The translations under genes and the position numbers were made by a program. Under the pieces are notes generated by a model. It saw only the letters and a program-made list of their open reading frames with translations, was not told the DNA's origin and searched no databases. From Fibrobacter sp. (GTDB lineage: Bacteria; Fibrobacterota; Fibrobacteria; Fibrobacterales; Fibrobacteraceae): a stretch of 64,000 nt of DNA. Of the stretch, positions 18,601 to 27,037 are shown piece by piece; position 1 is the stretch's first letter; each line of letters begins with the position of its first letter. The stretch spans positions 62,001 through 126,000 of the forward strand of contig JAKSIF010000002.1 in the NCBI GenBank assembly GCA_024398965.1, given 5' to 3'.

Positions 18601-19478
18601 CAGAATTCATCGCCGATACCCGTCTTGACGGTATAGCTACAACGTTCGGCAATCTTTACGGTATTTTCGATGGCTCCAGGAATATGGCCAAACAGTTCCC
18701 GCATTTCCGCTTCGGTTCTAAAGTAGAACTGATCCGTAGGGAAACGCTTGTCCGTGAAATTATTCAAGGTTTCCTTAATAGCGATGCAACGAAGGATCTT
18801 ATGGGACTGAGCGTCGGACTTCTTGATGTAATGAACATCCGCTGTAGCCACAATTTCACGGCCCAGCTCGTTAGCCAGCTGAACCGTAAACTGGTTTACC
18901 AGCTTTTGGGGAGGGAATCCATTATCACAGACGGAGAAGTACAGATGGTCGTGGTCAAAAATCTTGTCCAGTTGTTCTATGTACTCGCGGGCAACAGAAT
19001 TACGCCCTGCAGCAACGCTCTGACCATACTTACTGAAGAAATCGCCTGCAATGGCAATGATGCCTTCCTTGAATTCAGCCACACGTTCCAGGGGAACTGA
19101 AGGAATTTCAGCCCAGCGATCCCCATCTTCGTAGCGGTAACTTACAATACGAAGCAGGTTGTAATAGCCCTTTTCGTTTTCCACCAGCAAAGTCAGACGT
19201 TCAAAGGTCATGGGGTCCTTATTGGACGCGCTGGAGGTATCCACATAGATGTGGCATCCATATACAGACTTAATGGGAGGAAGCCCCTTCTCCTTACGTT
19301 TCTTGTTCAGGCCCTGGCAACGGGTCTGGAATTCCAAAATGCCAAACATGGCGCCATGGTCTGTCAGGGCGATTGCAGGACATTCATTTTCAGCTGCAGC
19401 TGCTAAAATATCATCTAGACGGGCAGAAGCCTGCAAAACAGAGAATTCGGAATGAGTCTGTAAGTGAACAAAAGCCAT
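15615..19478 (-). CDS. dnaE: DNA polymerase III subunit alpha
   Basis: Replicative polymerase catalytic subunit, 1287 residues, slightly longer than the E. coli enzyme (1160). The PHP domain opens the protein (VHLQTHSEFSVLQ, TDHGAMFG near 40-47). The catalytic aspartates are in PDIDTDFADRDRG (about 500-512), with GPGRGSAAGS before it and CGYAFNKSHA further on. An OB-fold follows near 1050-1130. There is an unusual charged insertion around residues 330-390 (KDKKKKVQEQYCAEKAIEPD). The start ATG 19478 has no Shine-Dalgarno but has TATATT six bases upstream, implying a leaderless mRNA. lpxB is coupled downstream. Confidence 0.95.
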   Translation of the reverse strand: MAFVHLQTHSEFSVLQASARLDDILAAAAENECPAIALTDHGAMFGILEFQTRCQGLNKKRKEKGLPPIKSVYGCHIYVDTSSASNKDPMTFERLTLLVENEKGYYNLLRIVSYRYEDGDRWAEIPSVPLERVAEFKEGIIAIAGDFFSKYGQSVAAGRNSVAREYIEQLDKIFDHDHLYFSVCDNGFPPQKLVNQFTVQLANELGREIVATADVHYIKKSDAQSHKILRCIAIKETLNNFTDKRFPTDQFYFRTEAEMRELFGHIPGAIENTVKIAERCSYTVKTGIGDEFWPRFKIPDEFLAGEEYQSIKAIMKAEYEAEYPVVRERELPGVIKDKKKKVQEQYCAEKAIEPDALTDDDKKEIDRLSQPEFFTEDDQKAWNKAVHRWCKPGSDSDIYIIHLCNDFLKWRFPEENFKFPEHETDVGKRMYKELNCIRNMNVAGYLLIVWDFINWARNNGIPVGPGRGSAAGSLVTYIIGITDIDPLKFDLLFERFLNPERVSMPDIDTDFADRDRGRVIDYVTQKYGKECVGQIITYGMLKSKAVITDVARVLGLPPQEAKMITKLFPQRTLNFSLKQAWTGKDKKGNNLEDGYSPEPLQAMIASRASYQNLWDVALTLEDLPRQTGVHACGVVITPTPIYNLAPLYRAAPEDTPVVMYDKHYAEDIGLLKMDFLGLINLSIIQDTVNMVKKNRGIEVDMSHIPLDDKETFGLLSKGMTTTVFQFESPGMQKYLRDLKPNRIGDLIAMNALYRPGPIDQIPHFIARKQGKEEIDCYHPDLEEVLGETYGVIVYQEQVMKLAQILGGYSLGGADNIRRIMAKKMPEKMEKLTPEFFAKCEARGYDHAVIQKVWDAVLPFCGYAFNKSHAAAYAYVAYQTAYLKTHYGPEYMAASMTSKMGKTEDIVTIILECKRLDIEVVSPNINASYGEFVANEKGQILFGMAGIRNVGLAAVEDIVAERERRGRYTDIFSFCKRVAEYQSEQKEKRPPMNKRLLESLIMAGAMDEFPGSRAVLMATVDRAMEVAARCQEDRDRGQISLFDMGGDAPSMDSSAEVLEEAEEWTAMEMLNKERDILGLFLSGHPLDEFRPELQGFTKCTLAEEELERKMGSSLIVGGVVTSLKSFETKRGETLGVGVIQDFHGEIEIFFKKDEWEKFRDSVALDDRVLVKGELGRSRGTDKPQITVEDVVQLDRVRASMVKYVHATISSSSLNDQFLEKLNDIMDQFAPFSEEEHSCELVVHVETQSGYVHVLNLRSKKVVYEPQLLQTLRKDLGIMKMWVSSLAKR

Positions 19479-19490
19479 ATGCCTAATATA
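19479..19490 (-). promoter_or_regulatory. dnaE -10 box for a leaderless transcript
   Basis: On the minus strand TATATT (19490-19485) is followed by AGGCAT and then the dnaE ATG. The -35 region is occupied by the terminator hairpin of the upstream glycosyltransferase gene and matches poorly. Confidence 0.55.
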
Positions 19491-19518
19491 AAAAATGGCC
19501 TTCCCTCTTAGGAAGACC
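19491..19518 (-). terminator. Terminator after the GT2 gene
   Basis: Stem GGTCTTCC / GGAAGGCC (8 bp with a G-U pair) with a 6-base loop, then a T-run on the minus strand that runs into the dnaE -10 box. Terminator and promoter are therefore fused. Confidence 0.75.
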
Positions 19519-19560
19519 TTCTAACTTTTAAAAGGAGCTTGCGAGACATCCAAAAAACGA

Positions 19561-20532
19561 TCATTCTTTTAAAGCATAATCAGTCAACAACTTACAAACT
19601 TTAGCATTGACATTGCCAAATTTCTTTCGGTACTGTTTGCGAATTTTCAATTCCCTAGGAAGCATGAAAATTGCCTGCATCCATGCCTTGGCAAGAGCCT
19701 GACAGATCGCAACCTTGGACAGTTTCTTGCCATCGCCAGACTGGCCGGGAACGCCCTTGGCCATGGCAAGGTATCGAACAAAAGCCCGGAACGGAAGCTT
19801 GAAAACTTCCGTCATAGGAAGTAAGCGAATGGCACCACGGAGTCGATTGCGTTCTGAGTAGAAAAGCTTTAGAGGAGAATAGCGCACCGTGGTCATGGAG
19901 CGTTCATGGAACACCTTGGCCTCCGGGCAGAAAACCGTCTTGTAGCCGGCCAGGTTGTGACGGAAGTACCATTCGGTTTCTTCAAAGAACAAGAAGAAAC
20001 TTGCGTCCATCTTTCCTGCTGCGGCTGCGGCTTCCTTGCGGAAACTCATAACAGCGCCGTAACATCCAAAGACGTCCTTTTCGCGGGCATCCGCTTCAGA
20101 AATATCCTGACCACTGGCCTCGTTCTTTGCAAAAAGATCCTTGCCCAGCAGCACGCCGACAGCGTTGACCACACCGCTCTTTTCCATCACAAGGCTAGCC
20201 ACAGAACCTGCATCAGGATGTCGAGCAAAGCAGGCCAACAAGTTCTCGGCCCAGCTAGGATGGAATTCCAAGTCCATGTTACAAAGGACCTGGATGTCAG
20301 CATCCATGTTCTCCATCAGCTTATTGCAGGCGCCAGCATAACCCAGGTTCTTATCGCTCTTGACAACCTTACATTGAAGACCACTCTTCTTAAGAATCTC
20401 GATAGAATCATCCTTGGAGGCGTTATCCAGCACGAAAACACGCACAGCCGTCGTCTGCATCAAAAGACTGCGGACACAAGCGGTGAGTTCCTCGCCACCG
20501 TTATAATTGATAATACCTACATCAACATTCAT
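19561..20532 (-). CDS. Family 2 glycosyltransferase (rhamnosyltransferase-like)
   Basis: Cytoplasmic-face enzyme that transfers a sugar from a nucleotide donor to a surface glycan. 323 residues from ATG 20532, chosen because AAGAGG precedes it. A TTG 33 bases further upstream lies inside a terminator. Donor-binding elements are VGIINYNGGEELTACVRSLL (4-23), VLDNASKDDS and LCNMDLEFHPSW, the last standing for the DxD-type metal site. FEETEWYFRHNLAGYKTVF is the usual acceptor-side ED-x-D-x2-R region. The C-terminal 100 residues are basic with amphipathic helices. The acceptor is unknown, and no polysaccharide cluster surrounds it. Confidence 0.8.
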   Translation of the reverse strand: MNVDVGIINYNGGEELTACVRSLLMQTTAVRVFVLDNASKDDSIEILKKSGLQCKVVKSDKNLGYAGACNKLMENMDADIQVLCNMDLEFHPSWAENLLACFARHPDAGSVASLVMEKSGVVNAVGVLLGKDLFAKNEASGQDISEADAREKDVFGCYGAVMSFRKEAAAAAGKMDASFFLFFEETEWYFRHNLAGYKTVFCPEAKVFHERSMTTVRYSPLKLFYSERNRLRGAIRLLPMTEVFKLPFRAFVRYLAMAKGVPGQSGDGKKLSKVAICQALAKAWMQAIFMLPRELKIRKQYRKKFGNVNAKVCKLLTDYALKE

Positions 20533-20548
20533 CAAAAACCTCTTAAGC

Positions 20549-20574
20549 AAAAAGCGAAGCCCCAAGGGCTTCGC
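20549..20574 (-). terminator. Terminator between LamG lipoprotein and GT2 genes
   Basis: Stem GCGAAGCCC / GGGCTTCGC (9 bp) with a 3-base loop and five T on the minus strand. It ends only 16 bases before the GT2 start, leaving no room for a separate promoter downstream of it, so GT2 expression may depend on read-through. Confidence 0.8.
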
Positions 20575-20598
20575 CTAAATATACATTTTCACAAATGC

Positions 20599-22602
20599 TT
20601 ATTTGCGGATTCCGTAATAGCGGATGTAATCAATGTAGCCCACAAAGTTGCGATCATGATATGCCTGGTTCATGGCATCATAACCAATACCGAGGCCGTA
20701 GCCCAGCTGGCCAACATCACCACCGCAAGATGCATCGACAGTCTGCTTACCATTCTGGTAAACCTGAATCTTACCTTTGGAGCGAATCACACGGATTTCA
20801 GTCCATTCGTTCAACGACAAGGCTTCACCAGCAAAGACCTGCCATTGGGTACCATGGAAATCTTCATCACGGAGATGCACACGAAGGACACCGTCATCTA
20901 CACGAACCATCCAGCCGTCACCGAAACGTCCAGGAGGCTCAGCCACAATAATGTTCTGAATCGTGCCGTATGCCGTAGGCTTAACGCGGGCATCCACCAC
21001 AAATTCATTACGCTTAAAGGTGCTGGTCAAGTACACCGGCATGCCGTTGCTGCCGTTCAAGGCAAAGGAACCATCTTCAATGTCGCTTGCAGAAAGGTAC
21101 TTAAAGGAATTGTTGCCCATCTTGTCCAGGCCCGGGAATGCAGGATCATTGTATTCCCAATCAGCCAGCAGAACATAGGGCGAGGTTTCTGCAACAGAAC
21201 CACCGCTCAGCTTGTCCGTAGTACCAAAACGGATATAGTCGATATCGCCATCGAAATAACGGGTGTTGTAAGCCTGCTGCATGGCGTCATAGCCGATGCC
21301 CCAGTCGTAACGCATCTGGGTCACGTCGCCCTTGTAGACAGAAGCAACAGTCAACTCGCCATTCTGGAACAGCTTAAGGCTGTCGCCCAGGCGTTCAAAG
21401 CGAATCTCGTTCCATTCATTGAGGATCAGATCCTTTCCTGAAAAGATCTTCCAATCATCGCCATTGGTAGCAGCGTCTCGCATGTGAACGCGAAGAGTAC
21501 CTTCGTCAACGCGAAGCATCCATCCATCAACGCCGCGTCCAGGAGGCTCGGCCACAATGATATTCTGCATGGTGGCGAACTTGGTAGGCTTTACGCGGGC
21601 TTCGATAACAAAGGAATTAATCTTCAAATCGTCAGAAAGCTTTACGGTCAAACCAGACTTTCCATCAAAGTGAGCAACGTCATCGCTCACAGTGACAGAG
21701 CCCGTACCTGCAAGAGCCGTGTGGTCGTTGCCGGTAAAGTCCTTGCCTACAGAAGTTGCGTCATTAAATTCCCACGTGGCAATCCAAGTGGTTACAGCGG
21801 GTTCTTCTGCAGAGCCTTCCTCGGTAATCGGAGCCTGAACCAAAGGAGGCAATTCTTCTTCGATTTCAGAAGGCGTCTCAACGATCTCGACTTCGCGGAC
21901 CTTTTCAAAGCGAACAAACATGACGCGGCCCGGAGTATTTTCAGTCACGGCAGTAGGATCAAAGCCGATGGTAAAGCTACCTTCCAGAGACTTGATTTCA
22001 CTGCTAGAAATAACTGCAGCAACAATTTGGCCGTCGATGTACAGAACCGTCAGAGAGTCTACGCGTTCGGCGCGAACCGTCACCAGTTCATTCAACTTCA
22101 AAACTTCATCTGTTTCCAGCTTATACCAGTCACCCGCCGTAGAGGCGTCGCGCCAGGCAAAGAAAGGCTTGCCGTTTTCGACGCGGAGCGCCCAGGCATC
22201 CTGATTGCCATCGACGCCTGCAGAAGCCAAGGTGATGTAGCCCGAGGAGCTTTCCACAACCACGTCAGCTTCAACGGCAAAGCTGTTTTCGATAAAACTT
22301 TCATCTACTGCGACAGACAGGGTATCGCCCTTGGTGGAATCAATAGCCCAGGCATGTTCTACATCTCTTGTGTATAGAGACAAGCGGGAACGAGCCTGCT
22401 TTGCATTCACCTGCACAGGGGCTGCGCCAGGCAAAACAACTTCAGCATCATCGGTCAAGTCACCATCGATTTCAGATGGATTCTGAACCTCGCTCAGATT
22501 TTTTTCATCAGCTGAGGTACTGGAACTGTCAGAACAGCCAAAGACAGCTGCCAAAGCAGCAGCCCCCAATAGGCTTGCCGAAAGTTTTGCAATTTTGTTC
22601 AT
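20599..22602 (-). CDS. Lipoprotein with three LamG/concanavalin-like repeats
   Basis: 667 residues from ATG 22602, preferred because GAGG precedes it and the lipoprotein signal then starts correctly (lipobox AVFGC, Cys about 22, followed by a Ser-rich tether). Three tandem jelly-roll modules follow. Each has an N-terminal sugar-facing strand (FVIEARVKPT / FVVDARVKPT), a conserved NIIVAEPPGR centre, WMLRVDEGTLRVH and YDAM-QAY near the end. Modules two and three are about half identical. The first, around residues 85-235, is more divergent. LamG-type modules usually bind glycans or proteins, so this is probably a surface carbohydrate-binding lipoprotein. No catalytic motif is visible. Confidence 0.75.
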   Translation of the reverse strand: MNKIAKLSASLLGAAALAAVFGCSDSSSTSADEKNLSEVQNPSEIDGDLTDDAEVVLPGAAPVQVNAKQARSRLSLYTRDVEHAWAIDSTKGDTLSVAVDESFIENSFAVEADVVVESSSGYITLASAGVDGNQDAWALRVENGKPFFAWRDASTAGDWYKLETDEVLKLNELVTVRAERVDSLTVLYIDGQIVAAVISSSEIKSLEGSFTIGFDPTAVTENTPGRVMFVRFEKVREVEIVETPSEIEEELPPLVQAPITEEGSAEEPAVTTWIATWEFNDATSVGKDFTGNDHTALAGTGSVTVSDDVAHFDGKSGLTVKLSDDLKINSFVIEARVKPTKFATMQNIIVAEPPGRGVDGWMLRVDEGTLRVHMRDAATNGDDWKIFSGKDLILNEWNEIRFERLGDSLKLFQNGELTVASVYKGDVTQMRYDWGIGYDAMQQAYNTRYFDGDIDYIRFGTTDKLSGGSVAETSPYVLLADWEYNDPAFPGLDKMGNNSFKYLSASDIEDGSFALNGSNGMPVYLTSTFKRNEFVVDARVKPTAYGTIQNIIVAEPPGRFGDGWMVRVDDGVLRVHLRDEDFHGTQWQVFAGEALSLNEWTEIRVIRSKGKIQVYQNGKQTVDASCGGDVGQLGYGLGIGYDAMNQAYHDRNFVGYIDYIRYYGIRK

Positions 22603-22672
22603 GGAAACCTCGTAACCGGTTTTTCTTTCAATAAATATACAATAAACCATCAGCCATAAATCGCAAAAAATC

Positions 22673-22684
22673 TAAATTAGGGAC
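22673..22684 (+). promoter_or_regulatory. Possible -10 box for a leaderless transcript
   Basis: TAAATT (22673-22678) lies six bases before ATG 22685. There is no Shine-Dalgarno beyond AGGGA overlapping this spacer. The -35 position is poor. Confidence 0.35.
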
Positions 22685-23641
22685 ATGACCACGACCAACC
22701 GCGCAAAAAAGACGATGAAAACCGCTATTAAGTTGGTGGTTACCGCCCTTGGTCTCGGCTACATCTTCTACAAGGTTCCTCTAGGAGACGCTCTTTCACA
22801 CTGGACCGCTGCGGCCCTTCCCTGGCTTTTGCTGATTTTCGCCCTTACCGTGGCACTGATGGCAATTCAGGCAAACCGCTGGCGGGGCCTGCTCCTAGAC
22901 GAAGGCAAGAAGATTTCCTTCAAGACATTCTACAGCTACATCGCCCTCGGCTATTTCTTCAACAACCTGCTGCCCAGCGGATTCGGCGGCGATGCAGTAA
23001 AGACCATCGCCTTCGGCAAGCGTTACGGAAATACGGCGAACTCTGTGGCGGCCATTGTCATTTCTCGCGTCATGGGGCTGTTGGCCATGTTCCTCAGCTT
23101 CTTTGTGGCACTTCCCTTTGTGGCAGCAAAGTACGACATTCCCGCCGCATACACTGCAACCGTCAGCGTTGTCGCCCTGATTGCAGTTTTGGTCATTTTC
23201 GCAGGACTGTTTTCGGACAAAATCAAGCTTCCGGCAAAACTTTCAGCCAAGGTTCCATTCCTGGTAAAGTTGCAAGACGCCTTCTCTATTTACCGTAGCC
23301 ACAAGAAGGCTTTCCTCCTTTCCGGCTTAGACTCCATCTGGCTTCAAGTCGTAACTATCGTCATTCATTGGGCGTACCTCAAGGCCATGGGCGTGGATGT
23401 AGACATAGCTGTCATTACCGTATTTACGACAATCATGGTTACGTTTACGATGCTCCCCATTTCCATCAATGGAGTTGGCATCCGCGAAAATGTGCAGGTT
23501 AGTTTGTACACAGGGCTCTTGGGAATTCCTGCCGACGTTGTGCTTGCGTCCACCCTGTTCAGCTACCTGCCACTGCTATTCCAGGCTGCACAAGGAGCCG
23601 TGGCATTCGCACTGCTCAAGGGCAAGAAAGAATCCGTATAA
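22685..23641 (+). CDS. LPG-synthase-type integral membrane protein (UPF0104)
   Basis: 318 residues with about eight membrane helices, matching the lysylphosphatidylglycerol synthase transmembrane family (UPF0104, flippase-like). Typical features are NRWRGLL after helix two, ALGYFFNNLLPSGFGGDAVK (the family GxxFNxxLPGxxGGD-type motif, about 84-103) and INGVGIRE near 262-269. It lacks the soluble aminoacyl-transferase domain of MprF, so it is more likely a lipid-linked glycan or lipid transporter-like protein than a lysyl transferase. It is transcribed divergently from the LamG lipoprotein. Confidence 0.8.
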   Translation: MTTTNRAKKTMKTAIKLVVTALGLGYIFYKVPLGDALSHWTAAALPWLLLIFALTVALMAIQANRWRGLLLDEGKKISFKTFYSYIALGYFFNNLLPSGFGGDAVKTIAFGKRYGNTANSVAAIVISRVMGLLAMFLSFFVALPFVAAKYDIPAAYTATVSVVALIAVLVIFAGLFSDKIKLPAKLSAKVPFLVKLQDAFSIYRSHKKAFLLSGLDSIWLQVVTIVIHWAYLKAMGVDVDIAVITVFTTIMVTFTMLPISINGVGIRENVQVSLYTGLLGIPADVVLASTLFSYLPLLFQAAQGAVAFALLKGKKESV

Positions 23642-23670
23642 TCCCTACACCAATCAGTGGTTTTATCATA

Positions 23671-23703
23671 AAAAAAACATCCCGCAATCGCGAGATGTTT
23701 TTA
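23671..23703. terminator. Bidirectional terminator
   Basis: Stem AAACATC / GATGTTT extended by CGC / GCG around AATC, preceded by A7 and followed by T5. It separates the convergent membrane protein gene and gpsA. Confidence 0.85.
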
Positions 23704-23730
23704 GTTTCTTGAGAACTTTCGAGAACCAGA

Positions 23731-24744
23731 TTAGTTCCAGTTTTCGGCCTTCAGGTCACGGCCCCAAATTTCATCGAAAACTTCCTTAACAGTCTTGCCA
23801 CCGAAAAGAAGGTCGTAGACAGCATTGACGATAGGCATTTCAACGCCAAGCTTGTCGGCCAGAGCCTTGGTGCTACGGCAGGTAGGAACGCCTTCAGCAA
23901 TCATCTTCATGCCGCCGAGAACCTGTTCAATGGTTTCACCCTTACCGATGTGTTCACCCACATAGCGGTTGCGGCTGTGCTGAGAAAGGCAAGTCACAAT
24001 CAAGTCACCCATACCGGCAAGGCCAGCGAAGGTTTCAGGATTTGCACCCATGGCGCGACCCAGGCGGCACATTTCTGCCTGACCGCGGGTAAGAAGAGCA
24101 GCGCGGGTATTGTCGCCAGCGCCAACACCATAGAGTACGCCAGAAGCAATGGCAATCACGTTCTTCACGGATCCGCAAAGTTCCACACCCACGATATCGG
24201 TGGAAGTGTAAACGCGGAGGTAGGAGCAGCTCATTGCCTGCTGGACAAGCTTTGCAGAATCTTCGTTAGTGGAAGCGGCAACGATTGCAGTCAGCACATG
24301 GCGGCTAACTTCTTCGGCATGAGACGGACCACTGAAAGCAACCATCTTGTCGTCGGTGAGCCAAGGAACCTTTTCAAGGAGAACTTCGCTCATAAGCTGG
24401 TTGGTGCCTTCGAGAATACCCTTGGTAGCGCAAACCACCACAGGCTCCTTACCCTTTTCCGGAGTCCACTTACCAAGATTTTCAGCGACGCCACCCATGA
24501 ACTGGGACGGCACCACGATCATGACCATTTCTGCGCCTTCGAGAGCTGCATTCATGTCGGTGGTATACTTGAAATCTGCCGGAAAAATCACACCAGGAAG
24601 CTTATCCTTGTACTGATGCTCCGTAGAGAGCAGATCCACTTCTGCCTGAGAATTTGTCCAGAATGTAATGTCGTTCTTATTTTCGTAAATCACCTGGCCA
24701 AGGGTAAGACCCCAGCCACCTGTACCCAAAACTGTAACCTTCAT
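23731..24744 (-). CDS. gpsA: Glycerol-3-phosphate dehydrogenase [NAD(P)+]
   Basis: Reduces dihydroxyacetone phosphate to sn-glycerol 3-phosphate, the backbone for phospholipids. 337 residues. Nucleotide-binding GTGGWGLTLG (7-16), substrate-site GPSHAEEV (about 139-146) and the catalytic lysine in GSVKNVIAIASG (about 193-204) are all present. GAGG precedes ATG 24744. plsY, which uses the product of this enzyme, lies 137 bases upstream on the same strand, so two consecutive steps of phospholipid synthesis are clustered. Confidence 0.95.
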   Translation of the reverse strand: MKVTVLGTGGWGLTLGQVIYENKNDITFWTNSQAEVDLLSTEHQYKDKLPGVIFPADFKYTTDMNAALEGAEMVMIVVPSQFMGGVAENLGKWTPEKGKEPVVVCATKGILEGTNQLMSEVLLEKVPWLTDDKMVAFSGPSHAEEVSRHVLTAIVAASTNEDSAKLVQQAMSCSYLRVYTSTDIVGVELCGSVKNVIAIASGVLYGVGAGDNTRAALLTRGQAEMCRLGRAMGANPETFAGLAGMGDLIVTCLSQHSRNRYVGEHIGKGETIEQVLGGMKMIAEGVPTCRSTKALADKLGVEMPIVNAVYDLLFGGKTVKEVFDEIWGRDLKAENWN

Positions 24745-24881
24745 AATGAAACCTCTTTTTTAAACTTATTAAATAATGAAAGATGAAAAATTAATAATGA
24801 TTTTCAACGTGACTTTGCCACCCGTTTAATGACTCGCCAAAGGCGCATTTATCTCATTCTTCACACTTCATTTTTCATTCT

Positions 24882-25553
24882 TCATTTCTTTCTTTTGCTA
24901 CCAAAGCCATTTTCTGTGCCGTTCATCAAGCGCTTGATATTCGCCCTATGCTTGAAGATGATAAATGCACCTGTTACAACGCATGTAATCAACAACGGCA
25001 AGGTAATGTTATCGTACACCGGATAGGGCAAACCGCAGTATTTCATGATAGGCAAAGCGGCAAGCACAACGCAAGCTGCAATGCTTCCAACGGACACATA
25101 CTTTGTTGCAACAGTGAAAATGATCCAAACGCCAAAAGCGCTGAGAGCTGTTACAGGGCAAAGACAAAGGAATACGCCAAGGGCAGCGAGAACGCCTTTA
25201 CCACCGCGGAAACCAGCAAAGCAAGTGTAGCTGTGACCGAGAATCACTAGAATACCAGCCAGGAGCGGCAACCAATTGGTATAATCAGCGCCACCTGCAG
25301 CAATCTGAGCTTCGCACATCTTAAGGGCGATGAACGGACCAAAGAAGCCCTTCAATAAATCCATAAAGACTACGGGAAGCGCAGGCTTCCAGCCCAAGAC
25401 ACGGAATGTATTAGTCAAACCTGCGTTCTTGGAGCCGTAGTCGCGAATATCAAAGTTTTTTCCTTTCGCGAGTTTTGCGATCCAGATTGCGCTGGGGATC
25501 GCCCCCAACACGTACGCTATTGGAAGACTCAGTAAACTGTTCAAGTTCTTCAT
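24882..25553 (-). CDS. plsY: Glycerol-3-phosphate acyltransferase PlsY
   Basis: Inner-membrane enzyme that acylates glycerol 3-phosphate from acyl-phosphate. 223 residues, five predicted membrane helices. Family motifs are YVLGAIPSAIW (14-24), YGSKNAGLTN (39-48, normally GSGN-GATN), GHSYTCFAGFRGGKG (about 101-115) and the C-terminal RHRANIKRL-type motif (KHRANIKRLMNGTEN). The start ATG 25553 lies inside the end of der, giving a 104-base out-of-frame overlap. The motif at residue 14 means the start cannot be moved far downstream. gpsA follows. Confidence 0.92.
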   Translation of the reverse strand: MKNLNSLLSLPIAYVLGAIPSAIWIAKLAKGKNFDIRDYGSKNAGLTNTFRVLGWKPALPVVFMDLLKGFFGPFIALKMCEAQIAAGGADYTNWLPLLAGILVILGHSYTCFAGFRGGKGVLAALGVFLCLCPVTALSAFGVWIIFTVATKYVSVGSIAACVVLAALPIMKYCGLPYPVYDNITLPLLITCVVTGAFIIFKHRANIKRLMNGTENGFGSKRKK

Positions 25554-26886
25554 CCTTTCTAAGGGTTAACTTCATATCGAAATTCAGGCGAAGGGGAGCA
25601 CCCTGCAACTGGAATTCCTCGTAGAATTTTTTCAAGAGATAGCGCTTGTAAGATTCAGCCACCAGATCCGGTGTACGGGTTTCGATGGCGATTACAGGCG
25701 GTTCCACCATAATCTGGCAGGCGCGGGTCAGCTGCACGGTACGAGAATTCTGGCTAGGCACCGGATTCTCTTCGATGAAGCGGGCAAAAGCCTGGGCAAC
25801 ATTGTCACGGCCAAGCACACGGCGGCAGTTGGCATATACAGTTTGAATTGCCTGGACCACACGGCCCACACGCTGACCTTCCTTTGCACTGATGGAAAGA
25901 ATAGGAACGTATTCCAGCATGGGTTCGCGTTCCAGCATTTCCTTAACCATGTGGTCAAAGGACTTGTCATTCTTGTTGGGGAGAATATCCCACTTGTTCA
26001 ATACCAGCACAAGGCCCTTACCGGCCTTGCGGATATCGGTGATAATGCGGAAGTCCTGGACTTCGAGACCGCGGGTGCAGTCTACCATGAGCACAGACAC
26101 GTCGGAACGACGGATACTTTCCAGGGTGCGCATGTTGCTGAAGATTTCAACTTCGTCTTCGACCTTGGCTTTCTTGCGAAGGCCTGCAGTGTCAGTCACC
26201 ACGAACTTCTTTCCATCTACAATAAAGTCGCAGTCGATGGAATCGCGGGTGGTACCCGGGATGTCGCTGACCACGGCGCGGTCTTCGTTCAGCAGGCGAT
26301 TGAGCAAGGTACTCTTACCGGCGTTAGGACGACCGAGGATGGCAAATTTGATGGGGCGTTCTTCCTTACGTTCGCCACGGACCGGCGTGGGAAGAACCGT
26401 AATAACTTCTTCTAGCAGGCTAAGGCAGGCATAACCAGTCAAAGCACTGATGGTACGGGGCTGGCCGAAACCCAACTTCAGGAATTCATAACTTTCCTGA
26501 CGGTCCTGACCGTTTTCGCTCTTGTTTGCCACAAGAATCACCTTCTTGTCCAGCTTGCGGACAAGGCGGGCAAACTGCTGATCCAGCTTGGTAATGCCCA
26601 CACGGACATCCACCATAAAGAGGACTAAGTCAGATTCCTGTACAGCGTTAAAAATCTGGGTGCGAACACTATCGGCCAGCACGTCGATGGAATCATCCGG
26701 CAAAAATCCACCGGTATCTACCACCGTAAATTCATGACCCTTGAAACTCGCAGTCTGGTAATGACGGTCACGGGTAACGCCATCGCGGTCACTGACCACG
26801 GCAGCACGGCGACCGAGGATGCGGTTAAAAAGGGAGGACTTTCCTACGTTAGGACGTCCGATAATACATACAATAGGTAATTTCAT
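25450..26886 (-). CDS. der: Ribosome biogenesis GTPase Der
   Basis: Tandem-GTPase factor for 50S assembly (also called EngA). 478 residues. The first G domain has GRPNVGKSS (10-18) and DTGG. The second has GRPNAGKST (about 188-196), DTAGLRKK and NKWD. The KH-like C-terminal domain ends the family core at GAPLRLNFDM. About 37 further residues (TLRKDEELEQFTESSNS...) form a charged tail that overlaps the plsY reading frame. A -10-like TATATT lies ten bases before ATG 26886 with no Shine-Dalgarno. Confidence 0.94.
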   Translation of the reverse strand: MKLPIVCIIGRPNVGKSSLFNRILGRRAAVVSDRDGVTRDRHYQTASFKGHEFTVVDTGGFLPDDSIDVLADSVRTQIFNAVQESDLVLFMVDVRVGITKLDQQFARLVRKLDKKVILVANKSENGQDRQESYEFLKLGFGQPRTISALTGYACLSLLEEVITVLPTPVRGERKEERPIKFAILGRPNAGKSTLLNRLLNEDRAVVSDIPGTTRDSIDCDFIVDGKKFVVTDTAGLRKKAKVEDEVEIFSNMRTLESIRRSDVSVLMVDCTRGLEVQDFRIITDIRKAGKGLVLVLNKWDILPNKNDKSFDHMVKEMLEREPMLEYVPILSISAKEGQRVGRVVQAIQTVYANCRRVLGRDNVAQAFARFIEENPVPSQNSRTVQLTRACQIMVEPPVIAIETRTPDLVAESYKRYLLKKFYEEFQLQGAPLRLNFDMKLTLRKDEELEQFTESSNSVRVGGDPQRNLDRKTRERKKL

Positions 26887-27037
26887 TATGGTGCGAAATA
26901 TAGAAATCGCCGATATTATTCACACATTTCGCCACTTCAACACAGGCGTTTTTCTGTTGAAAACGCAACTCTTCCTTCAAAATGTCATATTTTGTCACTA
27001 GCAAAATCTATTTTTAGGCTATGACAAGGAGAAGACC

